Below are positions 24,495 to 32,509 of a DNA stretch of 36,822 bases, piece by piece. Location: the NCBI GenBank assembly GCA_007118495.1, contig SKRM01000059.1, positions 1 through 36,822 of the forward strand, given 5' to 3'. The stretch's first letter is position 1, and every line of letters begins with the position of its first letter. The notes beneath the pieces were generated by a model, which was given only the letters and a program-made list of their open reading frames with translations, was not told where the DNA came from and made no database searches. This stretch comes from Bacteroidales bacterium (lineage in GTDB: Bacteria; Bacteroidota; Bacteroidia; Bacteroidales; UBA7960). The translations under genes were made by a program, and so were the position numbers.

Positions 24495-26897
24495 TTATTC
24501 TTTCAGCGTAACTGCCGGACTGATCCGCAAGATCTGTATTGATTGAAGCCAGACTGTAACCAGGGTTGTCAAAATAACCAGAATAAGCGGAAAAAATAAA
24601 GCGGTCCATGGAAAATATATTCGCATGGCAAACTGCGCCAGCCAATGATCAAGCCAAAGGTAGCTGATCGGAAATACGATCAGTGAGGCCAGCAACAAAT
24701 ACCCCAGATAACTTTTGAATAACAGCATGAAAATTCCCATGGCTGATGCACCCAATACTTTTCGGATGGCAATTTCCTTTTGCCTCTGCTGGGCAGTATA
24801 GGCAGCAACTCCCATGATTCCAAGCAAGGTAATGATTAAGGCGAGACTTGAAAATAAACCAAACACCATCCCAAACTTTCTCTCATCTTCATTCTGGGCA
24901 TCATAATGTGTTTCCATCCAGAAGAAATTAAAGGGAATATGCGGGAAATAGCTTGCAAAAATTGTCTCAGATTGATGTAGAACATCTGCATTGCTCATAC
25001 CATTCAATTGCATACTCAGGTATCCGCTGTAATGTAGCGGCGACATAAATGTAAGCGGTTCCATGGCCTCTTTGGGTGACACCTGGTGCATATCACCCAC
25101 AACCCCTATAATGTGAAAGGTTGAAGGTCCTCTGAAAATTCTTTTTCCTATGGCTTGTTCAGGCGAAAGTATTCCAAAGTTTCTGACAGCAGTCTCATTC
25201 AGTAACACTTTTGAAGAATCAATGCTATATACCCCCGAAAACATTTCTCCGGCTACCAAAGGGATATCATACAAGTCAAAATAATCGGGTTCGGCATATA
25301 GTAACCTGGTGTTTTTCGTATCCTGCTCTTCGCTCCCCTCAAGCCTTAGACCACCAATATTATGATCAACATGAGAGCCCGGAGGCACAGTAGAGAAGGC
25401 AAGCTTTTCAACTGCAGCCAATGACCCCAGCTCAGTTCTGAATGACTGGTAAGTCAACATACTGAGCGAGTCAGATAAAACAGGAACTTTGAGCACCAGC
25501 ACGTCTTCAGTCCTGAAGCCTTTATCATACTTCATAATATGGTTATACTGCTTAAATATAACCGTGCTTGCAAGTATCAATCCCAGAGCAAGACAAAACT
25601 GAACGGTAAGCATGATCTTTCTTAAAAAACCTTTGCCTCTCATGCTATAGGTAATTCCTTTCATGACATGCGTCAGATTCCTTCCCCTTAAAAAGGCACC
25701 CGTATATACCAGGGCTGTCAGGGTTCCGGTTGCAAAAGCTACACCCACAACCATAAAAATCCATCCATGGTGCCAGACCGGCGAAATTGGAGGAACATTA
25801 ATAAACCGGGAAAAAGGCAAACTGCTTACCTCAACCACCAGCAAAGCAAGCGAAATGGCCATCAGGTTAACCATGGCCGACTCGATAAGAAACAGGGCTC
25901 TGATATGGGTAAGACCAGCCCCGTTTACCTGTCTGATACCAATTTCTTTTGAGCGCTTTAAAACGTTAATTGATGAAAGATTGACGTAGTTAGCCCAGGC
26001 AATAATCAGGATAAACCAGGCAATGATTCCCAGCATCCTGATGGCTGTATGGCTGCCATTGGTTTTAATTTCGTGGTAATAATTTGAATGCAGATGAATA
26101 TCTTCAATCGCCTGTAACTCAATCTGCATATAAAATCTCATATCACTTAATTCCTGTTCGAACACCTCCTCAACGATATCCTGAATCATGGCGCCAACAA
26201 CTTTCGGATCAGCATCTTCGCGTAGTCGCAGGTAGTTATAAAACTGGCTCATAAAGTGTCCGTTGGCAAAGACATGGGGCAATGCCTGCCGCATTACTTC
26301 AAAAGACACAAATGCATCAACCGGAAAATGCGAATTGGCAGGAATATCCCTGAACACAGCCGATACCTCATAACTGATTTCATTGTTCACATATAGCCGT
26401 TGTCCTATGGGATATTCATCTCTGAAGTAATTTCTGGCCAAACTCTCAGAAATGACAATCTGATCTGTTCTTTCGAGCGCATTCTCACCGTGGCCATATA
26501 TCACCTCCAGACCAAGCAATTCTACCATGGCCGATTCGCCCCAGAAAAATCCATGATCATGGCTATAGTTATCATTGTAAAGCACCAGATTCTCTGCCTT
26601 GTACGACAGCCCCAATGTCTCTATCTGGGGTAAACGTTCTGTGAGAATCTGCCCAATGGTTGGTGTGGCCGAAGCGAACTTTATGTGCTCTCCATTCTCG
26701 GTGGTTCTGGAGTAATTCAACCTGTAGGTGCGTTCGCTGTGGGGCTGGTAGGTGTCATAACTACGGTGAAAGTACACATAATGACTGATGATAAGGCAGG
26801 CTGCAAGCCCGACAGCCAGCCCTCCGATATTCAGGGCGTAGAACGGTATCTGGTTGGAGATATTGCGCCATGCAAGGCGGACATAATAAAGAATCAT
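24495..26897 (-). CDS. MacB/FtsX-like ABC transporter permease
   Basis: An 800-residue membrane protein of the large Bacteroidota FtsX-like permease type. An N-terminal membrane segment (about 20-42) is followed by a MacB periplasmic core domain, a first FtsX domain with three segments (about 285-410), a further segment near 425-445, a second periplasmic domain and a second FtsX domain at the C-terminus with ITLLGIMGVAAYTAQQRQKEIAIRKVLGAS, a motif that contacts the ATPase. No ATP-binding gene is adjacent, so it probably works with an ATPase encoded elsewhere. Function: export or mechanotransmission, substrate unknown. It is preceded by twin operator-like dyads and a weak sigma-54-like element. 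Confidence 0.9.
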   Translation of the reverse strand: MILYYVRLAWRNISNQIPFYALNIGGLAVGLAACLIISHYVYFHRSYDTYQPHSERTYRLNYSRTTENGEHIKFASATPTIGQILTERLPQIETLGLSYKAENLVLYNDNYSHDHGFFWGESAMVELLGLEVIYGHGENALERTDQIVISESLARNYFRDEYPIGQRLYVNNEISYEVSAVFRDIPANSHFPVDAFVSFEVMRQALPHVFANGHFMSQFYNYLRLREDADPKVVGAMIQDIVEEVFEQELSDMRFYMQIELQAIEDIHLHSNYYHEIKTNGSHTAIRMLGIIAWFILIIAWANYVNLSSINVLKRSKEIGIRQVNGAGLTHIRALFLIESAMVNLMAISLALLVVEVSSLPFSRFINVPPISPVWHHGWIFMVVGVAFATGTLTALVYTGAFLRGRNLTHVMKGITYSMRGKGFLRKIMLTVQFCLALGLILASTVIFKQYNHIMKYDKGFRTEDVLVLKVPVLSDSLSMLTYQSFRTELGSLAAVEKLAFSTVPPGSHVDHNIGGLRLEGSEEQDTKNTRLLYAEPDYFDLYDIPLVAGEMFSGVYSIDSSKVLLNETAVRNFGILSPEQAIGKRIFRGPSTFHIIGVVGDMHQVSPKEAMEPLTFMSPLHYSGYLSMQLNGMSNADVLHQSETIFASYFPHIPFNFFWMETHYDAQNEDERKFGMVFGLFSSLALIITLLGIMGVAAYTAQQRQKEIAIRKVLGASAMGIFMLLFKSYLGYLLLASLIVFPISYLWLDHWLAQFAMRIYFPWTALFFPLILVILTTLVTVWLQSIQILRISPAVTLKE

Positions 26898-26954
26898 AGG
26901 CCTTTCATTTAAAAGCTTGCCCTTTCTGAATCAATTATTACGCCAACAATCCTT

Positions 26955-26970
26955 ACAATCTGACACCCAA
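26955..26970 (-). promoter_or_regulatory. Weak sigma-54-like promoter before the ABC permease gene
   Basis: On the minus strand the sequence TTGGGTGTCAGATTGT carries GG and, ten bases later, GT in place of the essential GC of the -24/-12 element. It lies 58 bases before the start codon and about 31 bases downstream of the nearest dyad. The mismatch at the -12 C makes this tentative. Confidence 0.3.
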
Positions 26971-27001
26971 TTCTGAGAGTATTTTATCAGGCTTGCATGA
27001 A

Positions 27002-27038
27002 TGTATCAAAACGTACAACTGGTGTACGTTTCTGTACA
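27002..27038. promoter_or_regulatory. Twin 16-bp dyad operators, 21 bp apart
   Basis: Two sites with the layout TGTAC-N6-GTACA: TGTATCAAAACGTACA at 27002-27017 (one arm mismatch) and TGTACGTTTCTGTACA at 27023-27038 (arms perfect). Their centres are 21 bp apart, two helical turns, so two dimers would bind the same face of DNA. Between the sites the 9-bp arms AAACGTACA and TGTACGTTT (27009-27031) also form a perfect inverted repeat. The pair lies 105-141 bases upstream of the permease start, a usual distance for an enhancer-type activator. Confidence 0.65.
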
Positions 27039-27084
27039 ACCCCAGCCCTATTTGAACTAGTCGAAATGCAGCAGCTCAAAGTTC

Positions 27085-27819
27085 TTACCGCCTCACCTTC
27101 GAACTTCCTGAAGTGTTCACATCAACTTTTGCGTCTCCTGAAAGATGCAGATCAGATGAACCAGACAAGTTGCCGGTAACCAACTGATGAACTTTTATCC
27201 ATGCATCAGAAGAACCACTTAATCTGATGTGGGCTTCTTCGCAGCTAAATCCGCTACCTTTGAAATCGGATGAACCACTGGCTGAGACAGAAGCTTTTTG
27301 AGCATGTCCGCTGATGTGGATATCTGACGAGCCTGAACTGTTGGCGTCCAATTCGCCAAGGTAGGCTTCAGCAAAAATATCACTTGACCCGGATGCATGC
27401 AAGTAAAGCGTATGCTGTTCAAGGGGAGTTTCCAGGTAAACAGTACTTGCCCCTGAAGCTCTGACAGCATTGATTGCAGGTGTGGTCACATGAACATGCA
27501 GCTTGGTGGCTGGTCTGAAATTAACCCTTTCAGTGGTTTCAATAATCAGGGTATGATCGGCAATCCGGGTAGCTACATAGGGGTGAATGTTGTCATCGGT
27601 AACAACTTCAACATGCCAGTTATCTCCAATGGTTACAAATACCTTAAAGATGCCTGTGGCACGAATACCAGAAAATTCACCCACCTGGCGCACCTCATTG
27701 ACAACAATGCCACTTCCCATCACATTTTGATAGAAATATCCATTCACATTACAGCTGGCCAGCCCGACGGCAAGCAGTAAAAATAGTAATCCATGTAAAA
27801 AGAATTGTTTTGTTTTCAT
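27085..27819 (-). CDS. GIN-domain (DUF2807) lipoprotein with SGSSD repeats
   Basis: A 244-residue protein with a lipoprotein signal (cleavage before Cys23 in LASCNV) and a head GIN domain, which is a beta-helix-like fold found on Bacteroidota cell surfaces. The motif SGSSD or a close variant recurs about every 14-20 residues (for example SGASTV, SGSSDIFA, SGSSDIHI, SGSSDFKG, SGSSDAWI, SGSSDLHL, SGSSKVRR), as expected for coils of a parallel beta-helix. It probably sits in the outer membrane or on the surface; ligand unknown. An ECF-sigma-type promoter precedes it at 27843-27873. Confidence 0.88.
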   Translation of the reverse strand: MKTKQFFLHGLLFLLLAVGLASCNVNGYFYQNVMGSGIVVNEVRQVGEFSGIRATGIFKVFVTIGDNWHVEVVTDDNIHPYVATRIADHTLIIETTERVNFRPATKLHVHVTTPAINAVRASGASTVYLETPLEQHTLYLHASGSSDIFAEAYLGELDANSSGSSDIHISGHAQKASVSASGSSDFKGSGFSCEEAHIRLSGSSDAWIKVHQLVTGNLSGSSDLHLSGDAKVDVNTSGSSKVRR

Positions 27820-27842
27820 GGTAATTGGTTTGGGTTAAATCT

Positions 27843-27873
27843 GTGCGACGAACAGGACGCGTGAAAAGTTACA
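27843..27873 (-). promoter_or_regulatory. ECF-sigma-type promoter for the GIN-domain gene
   Basis: On the minus strand TGTAACTTTT (AAC at 27868-27870) is followed after 17 bases by CGTC (27847-27850). AAC and CGT at this spacing are the hallmarks of ECF sigma promoters. The start codon lies 24 bases downstream of the -10 region. A second promoter with identical spacing precedes the serine hydrolase gene at 31534. Confidence 0.6.
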
Positions 27874-27889
27874 CATAAAACGGAAAGCC

Positions 27890-28495
27890 TCATAAACCAA
27901 TAACCAGACCGAATCCTGCATAATCAGGGTTTGTCATATCGAGAACCGGATATAGTTTTACAGAAGCATTACTGCGGTGAATGAAAAACAAAACAACATC
28001 AAATACAAACAAAAAGGCACCCTGCAGGATGATGCTGTTCCCAAAACCCATTAACATGTCGGGGCGAGATGCGGTTTTTGATCTTTCCCTCAGATAGAAG
28101 CCTGCCGTCATATAAGCCACATCCAATCCAGCATTCAACAGCAATATATTTTGAAAAGAAGTATATTCTCTAACTATTTCTGAAATGCCCATCCCCATTG
28201 GATCTGCACCAGAGGCGCCCAGATAACCAAAAGTAGCGATACCCAAATTAACCACATTCCACATGGCATTCATCTGATGAAAATATCGGGTCTGACCTGT
28301 TGTGTTAAAATGACCGTATGAGCCCGTCATGATATTTCCCAGGGCCCATCCTCCCAACACCATCATACCTGTCTGATTTACAGATTGACGGTGACGTTCA
28401 AACTCAATAAGTGATTCCGGATTAATGGCCTGGGCGGGTGTTATAATTGCAAACAATAACAATATGAAAAGTAGAATCCATTGGTTTTTAATCAT
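27890..28495 (-). CDS. Predicted membrane protein, DUF6992-like
   Basis: A 201-residue protein with a signal peptide (about 1-23) and four hydrophobic segments (about 41-60, 77-98, 113-137 and 148-170). The motif TGMMVLGGWALGNI followed by FHQMNAMWNVVN and a Gly-rich segment resembles the uncharacterised DUF6992 family of Bacteroidota, as I recall it. No function is known. It lies upstream of the GIN-domain gene on the same strand, separated by 70 bases that contain the ECF promoter, so the two may be only partly coexpressed. Confidence 0.65.
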   Translation of the reverse strand: MIKNQWILLFILLLFAIITPAQAINPESLIEFERHRQSVNQTGMMVLGGWALGNIMTGSYGHFNTTGQTRYFHQMNAMWNVVNLGIATFGYLGASGADPMGMGISEIVREYTSFQNILLLNAGLDVAYMTAGFYLRERSKTASRPDMLMGFGNSIILQGAFLFVFDVVLFFIHRSNASVKLYPVLDMTNPDYAGFGLVIGL

Positions 28496-28577
28496 GGCTG
28501 AGCAATTTTAATTTCACTTAAACATAGTATAAAACAACCAGTTAGCTGATTATGTTTTTTGTTGAGAAAAAACAGCA

Positions 28578-28608
28578 TTGATTATGGCATGAAATGCCTA
28601 TATCTTTA
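28578..28608 (+). promoter_or_regulatory. Putative promoter of the isomerase-fold gene
   Basis: TTG at 28578-28580 and TATCTTTA at 28601-28608 (one mismatch to TAnnTTTG) are separated by 20 bases, the usual spacing in Bacteroidota. The start codon follows 29 bases downstream. Confidence 0.5.
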
Positions 28609-28637
28609 TAAAGAAAATCATACAAACACCCTCACCC

Positions 28638-29825
28638 ATGAAAGTATCGGCCATTGCCCATCGTCAGGCTAATGAATCTTTTATCCAGGATGGATACCAG
28701 CGCTTCAGAGAAATTTTTCAGGACATGTATTGGGAACCCTCCAACACCCATGCAGATATTATCCTGTTTTTAAGCGGTGGTTCTGAGCAAGATGCCATTA
28801 AGTTGCTAAAACCCGGTAATATGACTTTGCTGCTTGCAGCATTTGATGACAACGCCTTTGCAGCCGCCATGGAGGTTAAAGCATGGGCAGACGAAAACAA
28901 CAGACCGGTTATTCTGTTGCCCCTGGGAAGCAAGCGACAAAAGACAGCTGATAAATACCCGACTACCATACAAACAGTTAATAATTTTGAAAAGGCTTGC
29001 AAAGCTTTTGAAACGCTTAAAGGGAAAAAAGCCGGACTGATCGGCCAGGTGTCTCATTGGCTGGTGGCATCTGACGTAGCTGCAAACAGATACAAGCAGC
29101 AATTTGGGGTTGACCTGGTCCATTTGCCCTGGAAAAACCTGCCTTCATATACAGACATGGCAGCTGATCAGGCGTTTTTGACATTTTTCAACAAGCACCC
29201 TTCAGATAAACTTCAGGCTGAAGCCAGCATTCATTCGTTTTTAAAGCAAGTTATATCAGACCATGGCTTGAATGCTATGAGTCTTGAGTGCTTCGAAATG
29301 GTCAATGACAGAGACGTTACAGCCTGTCTTTCACTGGCCATGTTCAATAGCCAGGGGTTTCCTGCAGCATGCGAGGGCGACCTGGTGAGCCTTGCCGGAT
29401 TGATGCTTATTCAAGCCCTCACAGGTGAGATTCCCTGGATGGCCAATGTGGCCGCCATAAACCATGAAAGCATTCTCTTTGCTCATTGTACGGCTCCACT
29501 GAACATGCTCTCTGAATTTAGCATTAACACCCATTTTGAAACAGATAAATCAGCTGCCATTCAAGGGCGCTTTAAAGCAGATCAGGTAACGATTTTCAGA
29601 ATGAATGACAAGCTGAACAAAGCCTTTATTGCATCAGGCCAGGTCATATCGCGGCCTGAGCTGCCCTATGCCTGTCGAACCCAGACCGAAATAGCCATGG
29701 ATCTTCATTACATCAATACCCTAAAGAAATCACCCCTTGGCAATCACCACCTGATCATCCCGGGCAACCATACCGAACTGTTACACCTTGCTTGCCAGAT
29801 GAAACAAATAAAATGCCTGGAGTAA
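28638..29825 (+). CDS. L-fucose/L-arabinose isomerase-fold protein
   Basis: A 395-residue protein that resembles the FucI/AraA superfamily. The characteristic C-terminal stretch FPAACEGDLVSLAGLMLIQALTG is present, with candidate metal ligands in LECFEM (Glu), ACEGD (Glu/Asp) and GNHTELL (His). The N-terminal half is a Rossmann-like region. It is shorter than classical FucI (about 590) and AraA (about 500). It may isomerise a sugar or have a derived role; the sequence does not decide the substrate, and no sugar kinase or transporter is adjacent. The 3' end faces the serine hydrolase gene, five bases away. Confidence 0.72.
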   Translation: MKVSAIAHRQANESFIQDGYQRFREIFQDMYWEPSNTHADIILFLSGGSEQDAIKLLKPGNMTLLLAAFDDNAFAAAMEVKAWADENNRPVILLPLGSKRQKTADKYPTTIQTVNNFEKACKAFETLKGKKAGLIGQVSHWLVASDVAANRYKQQFGVDLVHLPWKNLPSYTDMAADQAFLTFFNKHPSDKLQAEASIHSFLKQVISDHGLNAMSLECFEMVNDRDVTACLSLAMFNSQGFPAACEGDLVSLAGLMLIQALTGEIPWMANVAAINHESILFAHCTAPLNMLSEFSINTHFETDKSAAIQGRFKADQVTIFRMNDKLNKAFIASGQVISRPELPYACRTQTEIAMDLHYINTLKKSPLGNHHLIIPGNHTELLHLACQMKQIKCLE

Positions 29826-29830
29826 CAAAC

Positions 29831-31534
29831 CTATTGTTTCTCAAACAGAATATCAAAAGACCTGCCGCTGCTTGCTTTAAAACCGGTCACCTGACCAGCC
29901 TCATCACGGACAAAGGTCATCTCCATGATGGGGAAACCAGCTGTAAACTGGTCTTTTGTTTCAGGCTTCAGGGGTATGTTCGCAAACCGACGGTGCATCA
30001 GAACCATCCTACCCTCTTTATCAAGGTCTATAGTATAAAATGCCTCAAGCTCAACACTAAAATATTGCCCCAGATACATGGCCAGTTCATCTTCAGAGGG
30101 TTCCCAGGCGGGCTCAGTTAACCGGACCCCGCGGTGGTTTCCATTCTGGTGAAGTGTCATTGCATTAAATTCTCCTTCCTCACTCTTGTGAAAGGTAATA
30201 CTGGCTTCAACAACTGTCAGATAAAACGTAGTGTCAGAACTGGCAAAAATTTCAAAACGGGGCTGCCCGGTTGCCTGGGCATATATCTTATCTTCCTCAC
30301 GCGTAAACTCCATCACAAAACCCGGAGCTGCTTCTAATTCGTATCGCCCGGCTATTGCATCAAAACGTTCAGCTTCATAAACAAAAACATCCCCGTCGGC
30401 CAATGATTCTTTGCTTGCGTTGTCTAATTCCATTTTGTCAGCGAAAAATGCCTCTGCAAGTTTTATGGCCATGGCCTGAGCCGGCAACCGACTGTTATTG
30501 CTTTGTACAACAACAGTTCCCCTGATCTCAGGGAACATGAGTAAGGCCGACCGGTGCGCAGCATCTGCACCCCCATGCTGCACCATCTTTAGACCATTCA
30601 GATCACCGATCATTAAACCCCCTGCATATTGGGTAGATCCACCGCTATTTAAGGGGAAGGGTTTTTGCATAGAGGCCAGGGTTTCCATGTGTCCCAGAAC
30701 CGGTTGGTGAAAATTGGCAATCCATTTTTCCAGGTCTTCCATTGTGCTGTATATCCCACCTGCACCCATAGAGGCATAGATATCGGGTACAGCTATAATC
30801 TCATTTGCAGGACCCACAGAGTAGCCCTGGGCTTTGCCGGTAATAAGCTGACCAGGATTTTTAAGGACAAGGGTGTTATGCATGCCCAAAGGCTCAAAAA
30901 CATTCTGCTTCATCCAGTCAGGAAAATCTTCTCCACTAACCCTCTCAATCACCTTTGCCAGCAATGCATAGCCAGTATTGTTGTAGTTAAAGCTGTCACC
31001 CGGGGTATTTTGCAGCGAGGGCTGTCGCTGGATCAGGGGAATAATTTCTTCACGTCTTATATTGTCTGTTAAAAACCGGCCCCCCATGGCGAAGGAGTTT
31101 AAGTACTCGCGGTAACCACTTGTATGCGACACCAGGTGACGAAGCAAAACCTTCTCGCCAAAGTCAGGTAACTCAGGGATATGTTTTCTGATATCGTCTT
31201 CAAGAGAAAGCTTATCCTGTTCTTGTAGTAAAAGCAGTGCAAAGGCAGTAAATTGCTTGGAGGTAGATCCGATGTTGGTGGGGGTGTTCAACTTAAATGG
31301 TACACCGTAGGCCAGATTGGCCATCCCAAATGATTCACTGAATATAATATCCCCCTCACGGACAACCATGACGGCTCCTCCAGGAAGGTTCGTACTGTCG
31401 TATTCAGCAATCAATTCTTTGGCAATTGCCACTGGATTATGTGGCAGTTCATGCGGTTCAAAAGCTTGTGCGTTGATTGAAAACAGTAATCCCGTCAACC
31501 ACAGGGCAATTGAAATCATATGGTTATTCTTCAT
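29831..31534 (-). CDS. Serine hydrolase, beta-lactamase/PBP4-like fold
   Basis: A 567-residue secreted protein with a signal peptide (about 1-24) and the serine hydrolase motifs S90-T-S-K93, YNNTGY (intact YxN) and QHGGADAAH. A C-terminal region of about 200 residues (after DVFVYEAERFDAI) has the look of the beta-barrel extension found in D-aminopeptidase or esterase members. It is the second beta-lactamase-fold hydrolase in the window; the two differ in their C-terminal parts. An ECF-type promoter lies just upstream, overlapping the end of the preceding gene. Confidence 0.9.
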   Translation of the reverse strand: MKNNHMISIALWLTGLLFSINAQAFEPHELPHNPVAIAKELIAEYDSTNLPGGAVMVVREGDIIFSESFGMANLAYGVPFKLNTPTNIGSTSKQFTAFALLLLQEQDKLSLEDDIRKHIPELPDFGEKVLLRHLVSHTSGYREYLNSFAMGGRFLTDNIRREEIIPLIQRQPSLQNTPGDSFNYNNTGYALLAKVIERVSGEDFPDWMKQNVFEPLGMHNTLVLKNPGQLITGKAQGYSVGPANEIIAVPDIYASMGAGGIYSTMEDLEKWIANFHQPVLGHMETLASMQKPFPLNSGGSTQYAGGLMIGDLNGLKMVQHGGADAAHRSALLMFPEIRGTVVVQSNNSRLPAQAMAIKLAEAFFADKMELDNASKESLADGDVFVYEAERFDAIAGRYELEAAPGFVMEFTREEDKIYAQATGQPRFEIFASSDTTFYLTVVEASITFHKSEEGEFNAMTLHQNGNHRGVRLTEPAWEPSEDELAMYLGQYFSVELEAFYTIDLDKEGRMVLMHRRFANIPLKPETKDQFTAGFPIMEMTFVRDEAGQVTGFKASSGRSFDILFEKQ

Positions 31535-31562
31535 GGCAATTGATTTGGTTTGTTGTTAATGA

Positions 31563-31592
31563 GTATAACGGGAGTTGCCCCAAAAAAGTTAC
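31563..31592 (-). promoter_or_regulatory. ECF-sigma-type promoter for the serine hydrolase gene
   Basis: On the minus strand TTGTAACTTTTTT (AAC at 31588-31590) and CGTTATAC (CGTT at 31567-31570) are 17 bases apart, the same spacing and the same -35 as at 27843-27873. The -35 overlaps the TAA stop codon of the upstream membrane-protein gene. Confidence 0.6.
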
Positions 31593-32254
31593 AACACCCA
31601 CCTGACCCATTGAAACACAGCGATATTTGAAATGGCTTGGGCAATAAGAAGTCCGATGGTAAAGCTAACACCTGCCCGGTTGCCCTTCAGGTTTGAAGAG
31701 ACCCTGTACGCATGATACATCAAAGCCACCATCCAGACTGTGGCCAGAATAAACACCAGGGTGATGAATATAGCTAAAGAAATTTCCCAGCTTGACAACG
31801 GACCCGGATCAGCCCATTCCTCTACTTCAATATTGGCAAAACCTTCCATGTACTCAGCCATACGGTACATAATCGAAGTAGATACCTTATCAAGCACATT
31901 CGGCAAACCAACAATTGCTGATAAAATCATGGGTGTCCTGGCCAGTGCCTGGGTTCCTGCGATATCAACAAGGCGAACTTTTGAAGGTGATAATATGCGT
32001 GCCATAGGGTAAAGCACAATCACCATGCTCAACCAGGCTATAACCGATAAGCTCAGGTGCATGGGAAAGCTTCCTTGCCAGCCAATCTTGCCGTCTAGCA
32101 CACCGGGGAAATGCACCCCGCTATAATAGCCGATCAATGAGGCCAGGGTTATGATCAGCAGGCCAGCCCAAAGGGCATGATTACCTGCCACATAGATAAA
32201 GGGGTTATACCAGCCCTTGTTGTCATGCATGATGTTTGCAATCGTTTTGTTCAT
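31589..32254 (-). CDS. YIP1-like small membrane protein
   Basis: About 221 residues from the ATG at 32254 (MNKTIANIMH), with five or six predicted membrane segments (about 28-46, 66-90, 101-125, 160-190 and 195-220). The arrangement resembles YIP1-domain membrane proteins of bacteria, whose function is unknown. The start overlaps the upstream DUF2089 gene by 32 bases; an ATG at 32230 would reduce the overlap to eight bases (ATGCATGA). An ATG at 32290 is also in frame but less likely. Its stop codon lies inside the ECF promoter of the next gene. Confidence 0.65.
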   Translation of the reverse strand: MNKTIANIMHDNKGWYNPFIYVAGNHALWAGLLIITLASLIGYYSGVHFPGVLDGKIGWQGSFPMHLSLSVIAWLSMVIVLYPMARILSPSKVRLVDIAGTQALARTPMILSAIVGLPNVLDKVSTSIMYRMAEYMEGFANIEVEEWADPGPLSSWEISLAIFITLVFILATVWMVALMYHAYRVSSNLKGNRAGVSFTIGLLIAQAISNIAVFQWVRWVL

Positions 32255-32417
32255 TTTCTGTATTTTTAATGTGGTTGATAATGTCATCAAGCATATTTCT
32301 GACCGTGGGATAGCTCAGGTTCAATTGCCTGGACATTTCTTTAAGGCTCCCGCTGCTTTTTACAAACGCCAGAATGAATGACTGATCACTTTCATGCAAA
32401 CTGGCCAGCACCGGCAA
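32223..32417 (-). CDS. DUF2089-like HTH protein, shortened
   Basis: A 64-residue protein matching the helix-turn-helix part of DUF2089 (SGSLKEMSRQLNLSYPTVRNMLDDII). Full members have an N-terminal zinc ribbon of about 40 residues, which is missing here. The first codon is TTG at 32415-32417, and an in-frame stop lies four codons upstream, so the frame cannot extend. The upstream 92 bases hold no zinc-ribbon coding in other frames. It may be a genuine short DNA-binding protein or a decayed gene. It overlaps the membrane-protein gene, so the pair is likely coexpressed. Confidence 0.65.
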   Translation of the reverse strand: MPVLASLHESDQSFILAFVKSSGSLKEMSRQLNLSYPTVRNMLDDIINHIKNTENEQNDCKHHA

Positions 32418-32443
32418 TGAGAATATCTACCTAAAGGTGTCTT

Positions 32444-32458
32444 GTACAATTGCTGTAC
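32444..32458. promoter_or_regulatory. Small inverted repeat between the DUF2089 and TonB receptor genes
   Basis: GTACA (32444-32448) and TGTAC (32454-32458) with five bases between form a dyad in the 92-base region shared by the two divergent genes. It could be an operator for the DUF2089-like protein or another regulator, but five-base arms are weak evidence. Confidence 0.3.
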
Positions 32459-32509
32459 CCTTGCCTCAGCTCATTGAACCAATATATATATAGAGGCGTT
32501 TGATCAATA

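Noticed and set aside
26983-26999. Plus-strand sigma-54 promoter around the TTGCA at 26993
   Set aside because: There is no GG at -24 and no plus-strand gene starts downstream within range.
29831-31534. Beta-lactam resistance gene
   Set aside because: The fold is shared with esterases and peptidases, the C-terminal extension is not typical of beta-lactamases, and the context is not that of a resistance locus.
32418-32509. Frameshifted zinc-ribbon N-terminus for the DUF2089-like gene
   Set aside because: I translated the short upstream region in other frames and found no CxxC pairs, so a simple frameshift does not explain the missing domain.
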